NCBI RefSeq assembly: GCF_030323145.1
Contig: NZ_CP100470.1
Span: forward strand, 1,674,001-1,738,000
Length of the DNA stretch: 64,000 nucleotides
Direction: 5' to 3'
Source: Mesorhizobium sp. C432A
GTDB lineage: Bacteria; Pseudomonadota; Alphaproteobacteria; Rhizobiales; Rhizobiaceae
Below are positions 42,547 to 52,135 of the stretch, piece by piece; within the stretch, counting starts at the first letter, position 1; the number at the start of each line of letters is the position of its first letter. The notes beneath the pieces were generated by a model. It was not told the DNA's origin and did not search any database. It saw only the letters and a program-made list of their open reading frames with translations. The position numbers were made by a program, and so were the translations under genes.

Positions 42547-43685
42547 GCGAGCCCGGCCATCAAAAGCACGACGATCAACAGCCCCGACATGGCGACGAAG
42601 ATCGGCCCGAAGCTCGAATGCTCGGCAACGAAGCCGATCGCCGACGGCGCCACCAATATACCGGAATAGCCCATGGTGGTGACGACGCTCATGCCGGTGC
42701 CCGACGACATGCCTTCCTGATTGCCGCCGGCCGAGAAGATGATCGGCACCATATTGGCGATGCCGAAGCCGCACAGGGCAAAAGCCGCGATGGCGATCCA
42801 GGGCGAAGGCGACAGGCCGGCGACCAGCATGCCGGCGGCGGCGACCACCGCCGAGCCGCGCAGCGTGGCCACCGCGCCGAAGCGGTTGCGCACGCCGTCG
42901 CCGAAAAAGCGCATGACAGCCATGACGCCGGAGAAGGCGGCGTAGGCAAGGCCGGCGATGGCGAGGTCGGCGCCGAGCTCCTGCCGGAGATAAAGCGCTG
43001 CCCAGTCGAGCACGGCGCCCTCGGAAATCATCGTCAGCAGCGCCATCAGCCCGACAAGATAGACCAGCGGGTTGGCCGGCAGCGTTAATCTGTGATGCTC
43101 GGCGGCCTGCGGCTTGTCCTCGGCGATGAGGTAGCCGACCGCCACGGCAATGACGGCAAAAGCTATGACCGTGACCACAGCCGCATGGGCGAGGTGGCCG
43201 TAAGTCTGGATGGCGTAACCGCCCAGACCGCCACCGGCGAAACCGCCGAGGCTCCAGAAGCCGTGCGAGGACGACATGATGGCGCGGGACAGCCGGCGCT
43301 CGACCACCACGGCATTGGCGTTCATGGCGACATCCATGCCGTCGATCGAGCCGCCGAAGATGATCATGGCGATCGACGCCAGCGGCACGTTGGGCGCCAG
43401 CGCCACGACCAGCAGGCCGAGGCTGCCGCACAGGCCGAACCAGCGCAACACGGTGCGCGAGCCATGCCTGGAGATCAGATGGCCGCACCAGCTCATGGCC
43501 GCGACCGCGCCGACGCCGAACAGAAGGATCAGCAGGCCGAGGGTGAATTTCGAGATGTCGAGCCGGGTCAGGAACACCGGAATCTGCGGCGCCCAGCTGC
43601 CGGTCAGGAAGCCGTTGGCGAGGAAGATCGCGGCTACGGCCCATCGCCCCTGAAGGGCGCTCTGCATGGTGTCTTGCGCGTTCAT
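42510..43685 (-). CDS. MFS transporter
   Basis: This 391-residue protein has about 12 hydrophobic helices in two halves of six. Conserved segments include GFLTGSWAPQIPVFL in helix 1 and GCGHLISRHGSRTVLRWFG-like sequence in the loop after helix 2 (WCGHLISRHGSRTV). It resembles the small MFS group often annotated as fucose/sugar or multidrug permeases; the substrate is unknown. It is convergent with the LysR gene and overlaps its restored 3' end by 37 bases. Confidence 0.87.
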   Translation of the reverse strand: MNAQDTMQSALQGRWAVAAIFLANGFLTGSWAPQIPVFLTRLDISKFTLGLLILLFGVGAVAAMSWCGHLISRHGSRTVLRWFGLCGSLGLLVVALAPNVPLASIAMIIFGGSIDGMDVAMNANAVVVERRLSRAIMSSSHGFWSLGGFAGGGLGGYAIQTYGHLAHAAVVTVIAFAVIAVAVGYLIAEDKPQAAEHHRLTLPANPLVYLVGLMALLTMISEGAVLDWAALYLRQELGADLAIAGLAYAAFSGVMAVMRFFGDGVRNRFGAVATLRGSAVVAAAGMLVAGLSPSPWIAIAAFALCGFGIANMVPIIFSAGGNQEGMSSGTGMSVVTTMGYSGILVAPSAIGFVAEHSSFGPIFVAMSGLLIVVLLMAGLAHRAEFAAAPAE

Positions 43686-43813
43686 GGCCCGAATCCGGTC
43701 AAAGAATGGCTTTGCGCGGCAAATTAGATCGATTCAATTTCTCGTCAAGCGCTTGGCTGCGAAAAGCTTGTGGGCCACATCTAAGGGGAGAAACCGTTAG
43801 GCAGCGTTCCTTC

Positions 43814-43973
43814 GCGCCCCCCTCTGTCCTGCCGGACATCTCCCCCACAAGTGGGGAGATTGGCGGCTTCGGCGCCTCGCTTATTCTTGCACCGCTGGCG
43901 ATTGGCTAGAGCCTGCGTGACGGCCAATCTCCCCCCAAGTGGGGGAGATGTCCGGCAGGACAGAGGGGGGCGC
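43814..43973. repeat. 160-bp inverted repeat element, second copy
   Basis: Its 50-base arms match those of the element at 4709-4866 almost exactly (GCGCCCCCCTCTGTCCTGCC at one end, the complement at the other). The central 60 bases are unrelated. It lies in the 43686-44011 gap, which holds no gene. Confidence 0.87.
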
Positions 43974-44011
43974 TGTCCCGCCGACGTCAATCCTGTGAAC
44001 CGCGCGCTACT

Positions 44012-44320
44012 TCAGTGATCCCTCGGTCGTCTTGCCACTAACTCCGCTTTCTTGGCGTCCGAAGCCTCGGTCTGGTTCAGCGCCTGCCATTGCGCATAGG
44101 GCATGCCGTAGACGATTTCGCGCGACTGGTCCTTGCCGAGATCGACGCCCTCGGCCTCAGCGGCTTCGCGGTACCAGTTCGACAGGCAGTTGCGGCAGAA
44201 GCCGGCGAGGTTCATCAGGTCTATGTTTTGCACATCGCTGCGCTCGCGCAGATGCTCGACCAGCCGGCGGAAGGCCGCGGCCTCGAAATCGCGTTTCTGG
44301 TCATCGCTGAGTTCGGTCAT
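44012..44320 (-). CDS. DUF1244-family protein
   Basis: This 102-residue protein matches the alphaproteobacterial DUF1244 family. It has FRRLVEHLRERSDVQNIDLMN, the conserved AGFCRNCLSNWYREAA with a Cys pair, and EIVYGMPYAQWQALNQ. The function is unknown; the cysteines suggest a metal site. It follows the N-formylglutamate amidohydrolase gene by 12 bases on the same strand, so the two are probably co-transcribed. Confidence 0.88.
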   Translation of the reverse strand: MTELSDDQKRDFEAAAFRRLVEHLRERSDVQNIDLMNLAGFCRNCLSNWYREAAEAEGVDLGKDQSREIVYGMPYAQWQALNQTEASDAKKAELVARRPRDH

Positions 44321-44332
44321 TGCCTTGGATCC

Positions 44333-45130
44333 TCACAGCGGCCCGGTGCGCGAGCCGAACATCTTCACCTGATGTATATCGGGACGGCGGTCGATGGCGT
44401 CAACGATCGGCGCCAGCCGTTGCGCCCAGGCCAGCGCCCCCTTGCTGTCTGATATCAGGTCCTGGCGGATCTCGATCAGCGCATGGGCAAAGCCGTTGGC
44501 GATGGCGTGCTTGAACATGGTGTCGCCGCGCAACGCGCCGTCATAGGGTTCATTGTCGCCGACGACGAGGTTTTTATCCTGCGCCAGCATGTCGATCAGC
44601 GGCCGCGCCACGCGGTCGTCGAGGTCCCACAATATGCCGACATGCCAACGGCGGATGAAGCCCTGCATGACAGGGGTGAAGGAGTGTACGGAGAAGATGA
44701 ACGGTGCTTTGCCTGAGGCGTGCGCCACCGACGCGATCATGGCGCCGACCGCGTCCTGATAAGGCCGGTAGAAGCCGTCGAGCCGCCTTTCGCGTTCTTG
44801 CGGCGCCATAGGGTAGTTTCCCGGCACGACGGTGCCGTCATAGAGCTGGCGGATCAGCGTCGGGTCGTCCTCGCCGCGATTGGGATCAATCAGCAGCCGC
44901 GAAAAATTGGCAATCACCGCCGGCACGTCGAGCGCCGCCGCCAGTTCGCGCGTCACCGTCTCGACACCGATGTCGTAGGCAATATGGCGATCGAGTTCCG
45001 CCGCCGGCAGGCCGAGACTGCCATACTCCTCCGGCAGGTCGCGGCGGGCATGGTCGGCGACAAGCACGATGCCTCGCTTGCGGTCGCCTTCGACGATGTC
45101 GAAAGGCGCGAAAACTGTGGATCGGGTCAT
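44333..45130 (-). CDS. N-formylglutamate amidohydrolase
   Basis: This 265-residue hydrolase is expected to release formate from N-formylglutamate (as in histidine degradation) or a related N-acyl amino acid. Family landmarks are IVLVADHARRDLPEEYGSLG, FSRLLIDPNRGEDDPTLI, FIFSVHSFTPVMQG and ALIEIRQDLISD. The ATG at 45130 is the family start. No histidine-utilisation genes are nearby, so the physiological substrate is open. Confidence 0.88.
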   Translation of the reverse strand: MTRSTVFAPFDIVEGDRKRGIVLVADHARRDLPEEYGSLGLPAAELDRHIAYDIGVETVTRELAAALDVPAVIANFSRLLIDPNRGEDDPTLIRQLYDGTVVPGNYPMAPQERERRLDGFYRPYQDAVGAMIASVAHASGKAPFIFSVHSFTPVMQGFIRRWHVGILWDLDDRVARPLIDMLAQDKNLVVGDNEPYDGALRGDTMFKHAIANGFAHALIEIRQDLISDSKGALAWAQRLAPIVDAIDRRPDIHQVKMFGSRTGPL

Positions 45131-45346
45131 TGGCTGGAAAGGTCTGTTCGCTGGCTTCCGGGGAGGGTGGTATCGTCATTCCCACGAAGAGGACGGTTGC
45201 GCAATGCCGTTGTTTGGCCACGGTTTCTGCGAAAATCCGGTCACGCGCGGCAGATCGCGTGTCGGGGGCCTTTCTAAATCGATTGGAATTGGACAGAACG
45301 GCGCGTTGACATGCGCCCGGACTTTTCCGAAAAGGGGCGTTGAGAG

Positions 45347-45865
45347 ATGCAGATGACGTTATTGAGGGGTTTCGGGATGGGTTCCGCCGGCAGGCCGCGT
45401 GCGCGCACCGCCTTTGCCGTGCCGCTCCTGACCCTGACGCTAGGGCTCACCGCGCTGGTCGCGGCCTCGCCAGCCCGCGCCGATTTCCGCGTCTGCAACG
45501 CCACGCAGAACCTGGTCGGCGTCGGCATCGGCTACCGCGCCAAGGCAGGCTGGATCACCGAGGGGTGGTGGCACATCGAAGGATCGAGCTGCAAGACGCT
45601 GATCGAAGGTCCGCTGTCATCGAGGTTTTACTATCTTTATGCAGAAGACGCCGAGCGCGGCGGGCGCTGGGATGGCCCGATCAACATGTGCGTGGCCGAA
45701 AAAGAATTCAAGATTGCCGGCGTTACCGATTGCGTCGCCCGGGGCTTCCAGCGCGCCGGATTCCAGGAATATGACACGGGCGAGCAGGCAAGCTGGATGG
45801 TCCAGCTGACCGATGAGTCCACAACGGGAGGCGCTCCAGCCGCCCCGGGAACAAACAGTCAATGA
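45347..45865 (+). CDS. DUF1036-family exported protein
   Basis: This 172-residue protein has a long N-terminal signal (hydrophobic residues about 22-44, ending ARADF). The DUF1036 domain follows: FRVCNATQNLVGVGIGYRAK, WITEGWWHIEGSSCKTLIEG and RFYYLYAEDAERGG. It is expected in the periplasm and its function is unknown. Its stop overlaps the pyruvate kinase start (ATGA). This DUF1036-pyk arrangement is common in Hyphomicrobiales. Confidence 0.87.
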   Translation: MQMTLLRGFGMGSAGRPRARTAFAVPLLTLTLGLTALVAASPARADFRVCNATQNLVGVGIGYRAKAGWITEGWWHIEGSSCKTLIEGPLSSRFYYLYAEDAERGGRWDGPINMCVAEKEFKIAGVTDCVARGFQRAGFQEYDTGEQASWMVQLTDESTTGGAPAAPGTNSQ

Positions 45866-47307
45866 GACGTAGCCGCAAGGTCAAGATCCTCGCCACCATC
45901 GGTCCGGCCTCCTCGTCCGAGGAGATGCTGCAGAAGCTGTTCGAAGCCGGCGCCGATGTCTTCCGCATCAATATGAGCCACACCGATCACGAGTTGATGC
46001 GCACGCTGGTCGGCCGCATCCGTGCCGTCGAGGAAAAGGTCGGCCGTCCGATCGGCATCCTGGCCGATTTGCAGGGACCGAAGCTGCGCGTCGGCAAGTT
46101 CGCCAACGGCAAGGAGGTGCTGACGCCGGGCCAGACCTTCACACTCGACAACAATCCCGAGCCCGGCACGTCGATGCGGGTCTACCTGCCGCATCCCGAA
46201 ATCCTGAGTTCGGTCGAGGCCGGCCACCGTCTGTTGATCGATGACGGCAAGCTGGAGCTCAGGGCGGTGAAGAGCGACGGCAAGTCGATCACCTGCGCGG
46301 TCGTCGCCGGCACCACCATTTCCGACAAGAAGGGCGTCAGCCTGCCCGACACCGACCTGCCGGTCGGTGCGCTGACCGAAAAAGACCGCAAGGACCTCGA
46401 TGCGGTGCTGGCGGAAAGCGTCGACTGGGTGGCGCTGTCGTTCGTGCAGCGGCCGGAGGATTTGGCGGAAGCCCGCAAGATCGCGCGCGGCCGGGCGCTT
46501 ATCATGGCCAAGATCGAAAAGCCGCAGGCGGTAGCCCGGCTGGCCGAAATCATCGAACTCTCCGACGCGCTGATGGTCGCCCGCGGCGATCTCGGCGTGG
46601 AAATGCCGCTCGAAGCCGTGCCGGGCATCCAGAAGCAGATCACGCGCGCCGCGCGCCGCGCCGGCAAGCCGGTGGTGGTCGCCACGCAAATGCTGGAATC
46701 GATGATCACCGCGCCGGTGCCGACCCGCGCCGAGGTCTCCGACGTGTCGATCGCCGTGTTCGAGGGCGCCGACGCCATCATGCTTTCAGCCGAATCCGCT
46801 GCCGGCGCCTATCCGGTCGAGGCGGTGGCGATGATGAACCGCATCGCCACCAAGGTCGAAACCGACCCGACCTATGCCGGCATCATCAACGCGCAGCGCT
46901 CGGAACCGGAAGCAACCGGCGCCGACGCCATTTCGCTCGCCGCCCGCGAGATTGCCGAGACGCTGAAACTGTCGGCGATCATCACCTATACGGCGTCGGG
47001 CACCACCGGCCTGCGCGCCGCGCGCGAGCGGCCGCAAGTGCCGATCATCGCGCTGTCGCCGATCCTCAACACGGCGCGGCGGCTGTCGCTTTTGTGGGGC
47101 ACGCATTGCGTCGTCTCGCCCGACGCCAGCGACCTCGACGACATGGTCGACCGCGCCTGCCGGATCGCTTTCGAAGAGGGGTTCGGCCAGCCGGGCGACC
47201 GTGTCATCATCACGGCGGGCGTGCCGCTGAGGACGCCGGGTTCGACCAACATGCTGCGCATCGCCTATGTCGGATCGGACGTGCAGGCCACCCGCAACAT
47301 AGGCTGA
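45862..47307 (+). CDS. pyk: Pyruvate kinase
   Basis: This 481-residue glycolytic enzyme converts phosphoenolpyruvate and ADP to pyruvate and ATP. It has the N-terminal KILATIGPASSSEEML, the substrate loop VFRINMSHTDH, the catalytic lysine in LIMAKIEKPQAV and the metal-binding MVARGDLGVEMP. The C-terminal regulatory domain runs from about residue 345. It is translationally coupled to the DUF1036 gene. Its last 43 bases overlap a convergent gene on the other strand. Confidence 0.96.
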   Translation: MRRSRKVKILATIGPASSSEEMLQKLFEAGADVFRINMSHTDHELMRTLVGRIRAVEEKVGRPIGILADLQGPKLRVGKFANGKEVLTPGQTFTLDNNPEPGTSMRVYLPHPEILSSVEAGHRLLIDDGKLELRAVKSDGKSITCAVVAGTTISDKKGVSLPDTDLPVGALTEKDRKDLDAVLAESVDWVALSFVQRPEDLAEARKIARGRALIMAKIEKPQAVARLAEIIELSDALMVARGDLGVEMPLEAVPGIQKQITRAARRAGKPVVVATQMLESMITAPVPTRAEVSDVSIAVFEGADAIMLSAESAAGAYPVEAVAMMNRIATKVETDPTYAGIINAQRSEPEATGADAISLAAREIAETLKLSAIITYTASGTTGLRAARERPQVPIIALSPILNTARRLSLLWGTHCVVSPDASDLDDMVDRACRIAFEEGFGQPGDRVIITAGVPLRTPGSTNMLRIAYVGSDVQATRNIG

Positions 47308-47771
47308 GACCTCGTCACAGTCCGCAGCGCTCTTGCCGCACCTTCGGCGTGATCGATACGCTGAAGGAAGCGGCGTGCCCGTGGAACGGGGTCGTGCAGG
47401 TACTGGTCCGGACCCAGCATCTTTCGCCGGTTGAGTTCGACTGTGTCGAGCAGATCGAAATCGACCGTGGCGATCGTGCAGTGCCACCCGGGATTGCGCG
47501 ACGCCCAGCCCCTCTCGTGGTGTTCCAAAAGCTGCTCGCGGGCGGAATAGCCGTGATAGTCGAACGCGATCAGGCCGTTGGTCGCGTAAATATGGTTCCC
47601 GGAAAAGCCCTCGCCAGGAATAATCCGTTCGCCGTAAAATCCTTCCAGAGGAGCATGCTCGAGAAAGGCGCCGGCAAGAATGGCGCACGCGCCATAACCG
47701 AAGAAGATGCGGTCCGGCAACGCCCATCGCTTCTCCGGGTTTCTCTTGATACCGTGTTTCAGGACATACAT
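47265..47771 (-). CDS. Hypothetical protein, convergent with pyk
   Basis: This 168-residue protein of unknown family begins MYVLKHGIKRNPEKRW. It is rich in aromatic residues (FYGERIIPGEGFSGNHIYAT, LIAFDYHGYSAREQLLEHHE). There is no signal peptide or membrane helix. The ATG at 47771 lies six bases after the hydrolase stop, so both are probably one transcript. The last 14 residues are encoded antisense to the end of pyk, so the true stop may be correct but the tail is unlikely to be conserved. Confidence 0.68.
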   Translation of the reverse strand: MYVLKHGIKRNPEKRWALPDRIFFGYGACAILAGAFLEHAPLEGFYGERIIPGEGFSGNHIYATNGLIAFDYHGYSAREQLLEHHERGWASRNPGWHCTIATVDFDLLDTVELNRRKMLGPDQYLHDPVPRARRFLQRIDHAEGAARALRTVTRSQPMLRVACTSDPT

Positions 47772-47776
47772 GGCGA

Positions 47777-48841
47777 TCAGGTCGGGGCCAGTTCCGCGTC
47801 GGGCACGGCGATGTCGGGGCATCGCCCCTCATTGTACGCATCGCCGGCGATCCGTGCTTCCACGGTTTTTGCCATTGCCTGCAGGTCGACGACCTTGCCG
47901 GCGACTTTCTCGATCGCGCCGACGACGAGGTCGGAGGCGATCCAGTCCGGCTTGTGGCCGAGATTGTGGACCCAGATCAGTTCGGCGCCGGGGATGTCCC
48001 TGACCAGGCCGACCGAATGGATCGAGGCATAGACCACCTTGTCGCGGTCGCCCGAGATGACAATCGTCGGCGCTGTGATCTCGCGGTAATGCGGCGCGGC
48101 CTTCAGCGTATAGTCGTAGAGGCCGGCGACATCGATGGCGTTGGCGCGGAAAGCGCCGGGACGCAGCACCAGCGGAATCGAGGCATTGCCGACATAGCCT
48201 TCCGGCACCTTGTTGGGAGAAAACACGCAGGCCGTGGCGCCGTCCATCTGCAGCGTGCCTGCCGGATAGGTCAATGTCTCCGAAAACAGCCAGCCGATGA
48301 TGGGGGTGGCGGTCAGCTTGTAGTACCAGGCGGTCGCGCCGCCCGGCCAGGGGTGGCTGACCGGCGACAGAAAGACCAGCCCGAGCGTCTTCTCCGGGTG
48401 TTCGCGGCCAAAGGCGGCGGTGATCACGCCGCCAAAGGAATGGCCGACCATGATCGCATTGTGGATGCCGAGACGGTCCATCAGCCTGGCGATGGTGTCG
48501 GCCTGCGCCGACGGGCTCTCATTACCGGGGCCGCGTGCCGACCAGCCGAAGCCCGGCCGGTCGAGGAAGACCATCTCGGCGCGGCCTTCGAGCAAAGGCC
48601 TGATCGGCAGCATCTGATCCCTGAGGTTGGCGCTGGCGCCATGGATGAAGACGATCGCCGGCAGCTCGGCATTTTGTGGCGCCGGCACGTGGACATAGTG
48701 GATGCGGGTGGCGTCGATGTCGGCAAATTCGCCGGCCGGCGGGTTCCGCCACTCGATCAGCCACGTGCCGGCGCGGGTGACACCGGCCAGGGCAAAGACG
48801 AGCGCGAGGAGCAAAGCACAGGCGGCGTAAATGAGGTTCAT
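47777..48841 (-). CDS. Alpha/beta-fold hydrolase, membrane-anchored
   Basis: This 354-residue protein has an N-terminal membrane helix (residues 3-22) and an alpha/beta hydrolase domain. The oxyanion region is FIHGASANLRDQ, the nucleophile is Ser135 in VGHSFGGVI, the probable acid is in VISGDRDKVV, and His is in VHNLGHKPDW. Its substrate is unknown. It is the upstream gene of a pair with the hypothetical protein. A GAGTAGGG-type repeat lies just upstream. Confidence 0.85.
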   Translation of the reverse strand: MNLIYAACALLLALVFALAGVTRAGTWLIEWRNPPAGEFADIDATRIHYVHVPAPQNAELPAIVFIHGASANLRDQMLPIRPLLEGRAEMVFLDRPGFGWSARGPGNESPSAQADTIARLMDRLGIHNAIMVGHSFGGVITAAFGREHPEKTLGLVFLSPVSHPWPGGATAWYYKLTATPIIGWLFSETLTYPAGTLQMDGATACVFSPNKVPEGYVGNASIPLVLRPGAFRANAIDVAGLYDYTLKAAPHYREITAPTIVISGDRDKVVYASIHSVGLVRDIPGAELIWVHNLGHKPDWIASDLVVGAIEKVAGKVVDLQAMAKTVEARIAGDAYNEGRCPDIAVPDAELAPT

Positions 48842-48875
48842 GCGCGGAGATACGGGGGTGGAGGGGGATAAGTTC

Positions 48876-48970
48876 TAGGGAGTAGGGAGTAGGGAGTAGG
48901 GAGGTGGCGTCTCGACCAATCTTCTCCACTGACTACTGACTACTGACTAATCCCTAATTCCTACTGCCTA
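48876..48970. repeat. AGTAGGG / GACTACT-type repeat array
   Basis: Four units of TAGGGAG(T) on the left and GACTACT units plus TAATCCCTA on the right lie either side of a 40-base centre. The composition is close to the array at 19901-20000, so this is a second dispersed repeat type. Confidence 0.65.
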
Positions 48971-48971
48971 A

Positions 48972-49553
48972 TCAAATTCCTTCGCCGGCAAGCTCTTCCG
49001 AAATTGCCGCCACCTGGTCCTGGGCGCTGCGCATCATCGGGTAGATAGTCAGCACCTTCTGCCAGGCTTCGAGCGCCGACTGCTTGTGGCCGGTGGCGGC
49101 CATGATCTGGGCCAGGCCCGAAAGCGCGCCGAAATGGCGTGGTTCCAGCTGCAGCGTCTGGTCGATGTCGGACATCGATTTCCCGAAATTCTTCATCATG
49201 TAATGCACGGTGGCGCGCCGGTTCCAGCCTTCGGCATATTTTGGCTGCAGGATGACGACCTGGTCGAGAAAGTCGAGGGCGACGTCGAACTTCTGGTCGT
49301 CCATCGCCTTTTGCGACCATTGCATCATCAGGTCGATCGAGGCGCTGCCGGACTGGAACCATTCGCCCCAGATGCGCCCGGCGATGCGCTCGGCCGCCTT
49401 TTCGTTGCGCTCGCGCTTCAGCTCGGCAAACAGTTGGTCGAGCCTGGCTTCCCTGGTCAGGGCAACCGGCGGCTTTGCCGGCGGATCGTCCGCCGACGCC
49501 GGAGCGACGCCGAAAAGAAACAGGGTCGCCAAAAATGCAAAAAGAATCCGCAT
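48972..49553 (-). CDS. Exported TPR-repeat protein
   Basis: This 193-residue protein has a signal peptide (residues 1-21, ending PASADD). At least two tetratricopeptide-like repeats follow (KFDVALDFLDQVVILQPKYAEGWNRRA and FGKSMSDIDQTLQLEPRHFGALSGLA). It is expected in the periplasm as a protein-protein interaction scaffold; partners are unknown. It stands alone between a repeat array and rpmJ. Confidence 0.85.
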   Translation of the reverse strand: MRILFAFLATLFLFGVAPASADDPPAKPPVALTREARLDQLFAELKRERNEKAAERIAGRIWGEWFQSGSASIDLMMQWSQKAMDDQKFDVALDFLDQVVILQPKYAEGWNRRATVHYMMKNFGKSMSDIDQTLQLEPRHFGALSGLAQIMAATGHKQSALEAWQKVLTIYPMMRSAQDQVAAISEELAGEGI

Positions 49554-49666
49554 CGCCGGAATCTAACCCCGGACGGCGGATCGTCAAACTGAAATTAGCG
49601 TGAAAGTGCCTGAAACCAGGCAATTACCATCATATGGACGGAGGCAACGAGCCCCCGGCCGAACAC

Positions 49667-49792
49667 TCAGCCCTGGCGCGCCTTGTAGCGCGGAGCGGTC
49701 TTGTTGATGATGTAGACGCGGCCCTTGCGGCGAACCAGCTGGTTGTCGCGGTGACGCGCCTTCAGCGCCTTGAGCGAATTCTTGATCTTCAT
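49667..49792 (-). CDS. rpmJ: 50S ribosomal protein L36, zinc-independent type
   Basis: This 41-residue ribosomal protein starts [20 protein letters not shown] and ends APRYKARQG, matching the YkgO-type L36. The zinc-binding Cys and His residues of the primary type are absent, so it can function when zinc is scarce. In many alphaproteobacteria this is the only L36, so it need not be a stress paralogue. A strong hairpin lies in its leader. Confidence 0.92.
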   Translation of the reverse strand: MKIKNSLKALKARHRDNQLVRRKGRVYIINKTAPRYKARQG

Positions 49793-49834
49793 GGTCTTGC
49801 CCGTCGGTCTGGGCCCTGTCCGGGCCGAATTATT

Positions 49835-49859
49835 AAGGCGCGCCTGAAAAGCGCGCCTT
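49835..49859 (-). terminator. Hairpin upstream of rpmJ
   Basis: On the minus strand AAGGCGCGC and GGCGCGCCTT pair around a six-base loop and are followed by AATAATT. It lies about 43 bases before the rpmJ start codon. No gene precedes it on that strand, so it may be a leader attenuator rather than a true transcript end. Confidence 0.5.
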
Positions 49860-50034
49860 TGAACTTGCGGTGGCTCATAAACGAGGAGCCTTGCCCGTGT
49901 CAACCGCAAGCGTGCTGGATAGAGGCCGAGAATGGCTTTGGCCATCAAATATCCGCCATCTCGGCTCCACGCCATTGCGCGGCTGAAGGCGGGCTGGAAT
50001 GGTGCGGCACCCGCAAGCCGATTTGGAGACCTCC

Positions 50035-50463
50035 ATGCGCCTGTTGTTTGTGTCCGCGAGCCTTGCCGTTATGGCAGCGGCATCCACCGCGCAGGCGCAG
50101 GAATGCGACCGCAACGACGACAGCCAGCAGATGATGAACATCTGCGCCGGCGAGGACTATCGGGCGGCCAATGCCAAGCTCAACCAGGCCTACAAGGATC
50201 TCGTCGGTCGCAACGACGACAAGGGCAGGAAGCTGCTGCAGATCGCGCAACGCGCCTGGATCGCCTTCCGCGACGCCGAATGCGCCTATACGACGACAGA
50301 CAGCGAGGGCGGCTCCATCCATCCGATGGAGGTTTCACAATGCCTGACCGAACTGACGGACCAGCGCATCAAACAGCTCACCGCGGGCGCCAATTGTAGG
50401 GAAGGCGATGCGAGTTGCGCCAGCCCCAACGAGGACGGGGATCTGAACGACGAGCTGCAATAG
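50035..50463 (+). CDS. LprI-like lysozyme-inhibitor family protein
   Basis: This 142-residue exported protein has a signal peptide ending ASTAQAQ. The DUF1311/LprI domain follows: [28 protein letters not shown], then [12 protein letters not shown] with the family's conserved Trp and Cys. Members inhibit lysozyme or have unknown periplasmic roles. The ATG at 50035 follows GGAGACCTCC. It is divergent from rpmJ and converges with purK. Confidence 0.85.
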   Translation: MRLLFVSASLAVMAAASTAQAQECDRNDDSQQMMNICAGEDYRAANAKLNQAYKDLVGRNDDKGRKLLQIAQRAWIAFRDAECAYTTTDSEGGSIHPMEVSQCLTELTDQRIKQLTAGANCREGDASCASPNEDGDLNDELQ

Positions 50464-50490
50464 GGCCCTCGCGCAAAGTGCCGGAATGGC

Positions 50491-51567
50491 TTAGCTACGG
50501 CGGCTGATGCGCGTGAAATGGCCCATCTTGCGGCCTGGGCGCGCTTCCGCCTTGCCGTAGAGATGCAGCATCAGATCGGGCTCGGCGAGCAAAGCGGGCA
50601 CCCGCAGCACATCGTCGCCGATCAGGTTTTCCATGATGCAGTTTGAATGCCGGCCAGGGTTGCCTAGCGGCAGGCCGGCAATCGCGCGGATATGCTGCTC
50701 GAATTGCGAAACGATGCAGGCGGCTTCCGTCCAGTGGCCGGAATTGTGCACGCGCGGCGCCATTTCGTTGGCCAGCAGCGTGCCATCGGCAAGAACGAAG
50801 AACTCGACGCCGATGACGCCGACATAGTCGAGGGCCGCCAGGATTTTCGCTGCCGACCCCTGTGCCGTCGCCGCCGTCTCCAGCCTGATCTGGGCCGGCA
50901 GGGTCGAGGTATGCAGGATGCCGTCGCGGTGGACGTTCTCAGCCGGATCATAGGCGGCGACCGCGCCGTCCAACCCGCGCGCGGCGATGACCGAGATTTC
51001 GCGCTCGAAAGCGACGAAGGATTCGAGGATCAGCGGCACATTGCCCATGGTCTCGCATGTGCCGGCAAAGCCGCCCGTCTCCATGTTGCGGAAGACGCGC
51101 TGGCCCTTGCCGTCATAGCCCATGCGGCGGGTTTTCAAGATGCCGCTGCCACCGAACTCTCTCAGCGCCGCCGTCAGCTCGTCGTCATTGTCGACGGAGC
51201 GGAAATCCGCTGTCCTGATGCCGATGCCGTTCAGGAATAGCTTCTCCGCCACCCTATCCTGGGCAACTTCCAGCGCTCGCGGCGGCGGATAAACCGGGAC
51301 CTTGGCAGCAAGTGCGCCGGCGGCCGCCACCGGCACATTCTCGAATTCGTAGGTGACGACGGCGCTGACTGCCGCCAGTTCGGCAAGGGCGTCCGCATCG
51401 TCATAGGCGGCGGTGATCTGGCGGTTGGCGACCTGAGCCGCCGGGCAATCGGCCTGCGGTTCGAGGATAATTGTGCGGTAGCCGAGGCGCGCTGCGGCAA
51501 CAGCCAGCATGCGGCCGAGCTGGCCGCCGCCGATGATGCCGATGCTCGATCCCGCGGGCAGGCTCAC
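50491..51567 (-). CDS. purK: 5-(carboxyamino)imidazole ribonucleotide synthase
   Basis: This 358-residue ATP-grasp enzyme converts AIR, bicarbonate and ATP to N5-CAIR in purine synthesis. It has the N-terminal [24 protein letters not shown]-grasp motifs [17 protein letters not shown] and [20 protein letters not shown], and [17 protein letters not shown]. The ATG overlaps the purE stop by four bases, so purE-purK form one coupled operon that makes CAIR in two steps. Confidence 0.95.
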   Translation of the reverse strand: MSLPAGSSIGIIGGGQLGRMLAVAAARLGYRTIILEPQADCPAAQVANRQITAAYDDADALAELAAVSAVVTYEFENVPVAAAGALAAKVPVYPPPRALEVAQDRVAEKLFLNGIGIRTADFRSVDNDDELTAALREFGGSGILKTRRMGYDGKGQRVFRNMETGGFAGTCETMGNVPLILESFVAFEREISVIAARGLDGAVAAYDPAENVHRDGILHTSTLPAQIRLETAATAQGSAAKILAALDYVGVIGVEFFVLADGTLLANEMAPRVHNSGHWTEAACIVSQFEQHIRAIAGLPLGNPGRHSNCIMENLIGDDVLRVPALLAEPDLMLHLYGKAEARPGRKMGHFTRISRRS

Positions 51568-52067
51568 GGCGCGTCCGTCGGTTCGGTGGCGACCCTGGCG
51601 GTTTGGGCGGTGCGCCAGGCATCCAGGCGGGCGGCAAGTTTTTCGTCGTGCAGCGCCAGCACGGCGGCCGCCAGAAGGGCGGCGTTGGCCGCACCCGCCT
51701 TGCCGATGGCAAGCGTGCCGACCGGAATGCCGGCCGGCATCTGGACGATGGAGAGCAGCGAATCCTGGCCTGACAGCGCCTTCGATTCGACCGGCACGCC
51801 GAACACCGGCAGCGGCGTCATCGCCGCCGTCATGCCGGGCAGGTGGGCGGCGCCGCCGGCGCCGGCGATGATCACCTTGTAGCCGGCCGCCTTGGCGCCT
51901 TTGGCGAAATCATAGAGGCGGTCCGGGGTGCGGTGGGCGGAGACGATCAGCCGCTTGTGCGGAATGCCCAGCGCCTCCAGCGTTTCGGCGGCGTGGCGCA
52001 TCGTCGCCCAGTCGGACTGGCTGCCCATGATGATGGCGACGTCGGCGCGGTGGTCGGTCAAGCGCAT
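51564..52067 (-). CDS. purE: N5-CAIR mutase
   Basis: This 167-residue enzyme rearranges N5-CAIR to CAIR. It has the conserved [17 protein letters not shown], the loop [15 protein letters not shown] and [15 protein letters not shown] chose the ATG at 52067 because homology begins right after MRLTDHRAD. It is the upstream member of purEK, about 70 bases from the PLP-enzyme gene on the same strand. Confidence 0.95.
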   Translation of the reverse strand: MRLTDHRADVAIIMGSQSDWATMRHAAETLEALGIPHKRLIVSAHRTPDRLYDFAKGAKAAGYKVIIAGAGGAAHLPGMTAAMTPLPVFGVPVESKALSGQDSLLSIVQMPAGIPVGTLAIGKAGAANAALLAAAVLALHDEKLAARLDAWRTAQTARVATEPTDAP

Positions 52068-52135
52068 GCTCCCGGCGGTAAAGGCGCGCCTTAGCGGAAT
52101 TCGGGCTGGCCCGCAAGGATGGCGGCCGCCGCAGC

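Noticed and set aside
41637..43088. A 483-residue LysR fusion protein
   Set aside because: The part after about residue 252 is antisense to the MFS gene and shows no domain. The true LysR C-terminus lies in another frame, so a frameshift explains it.
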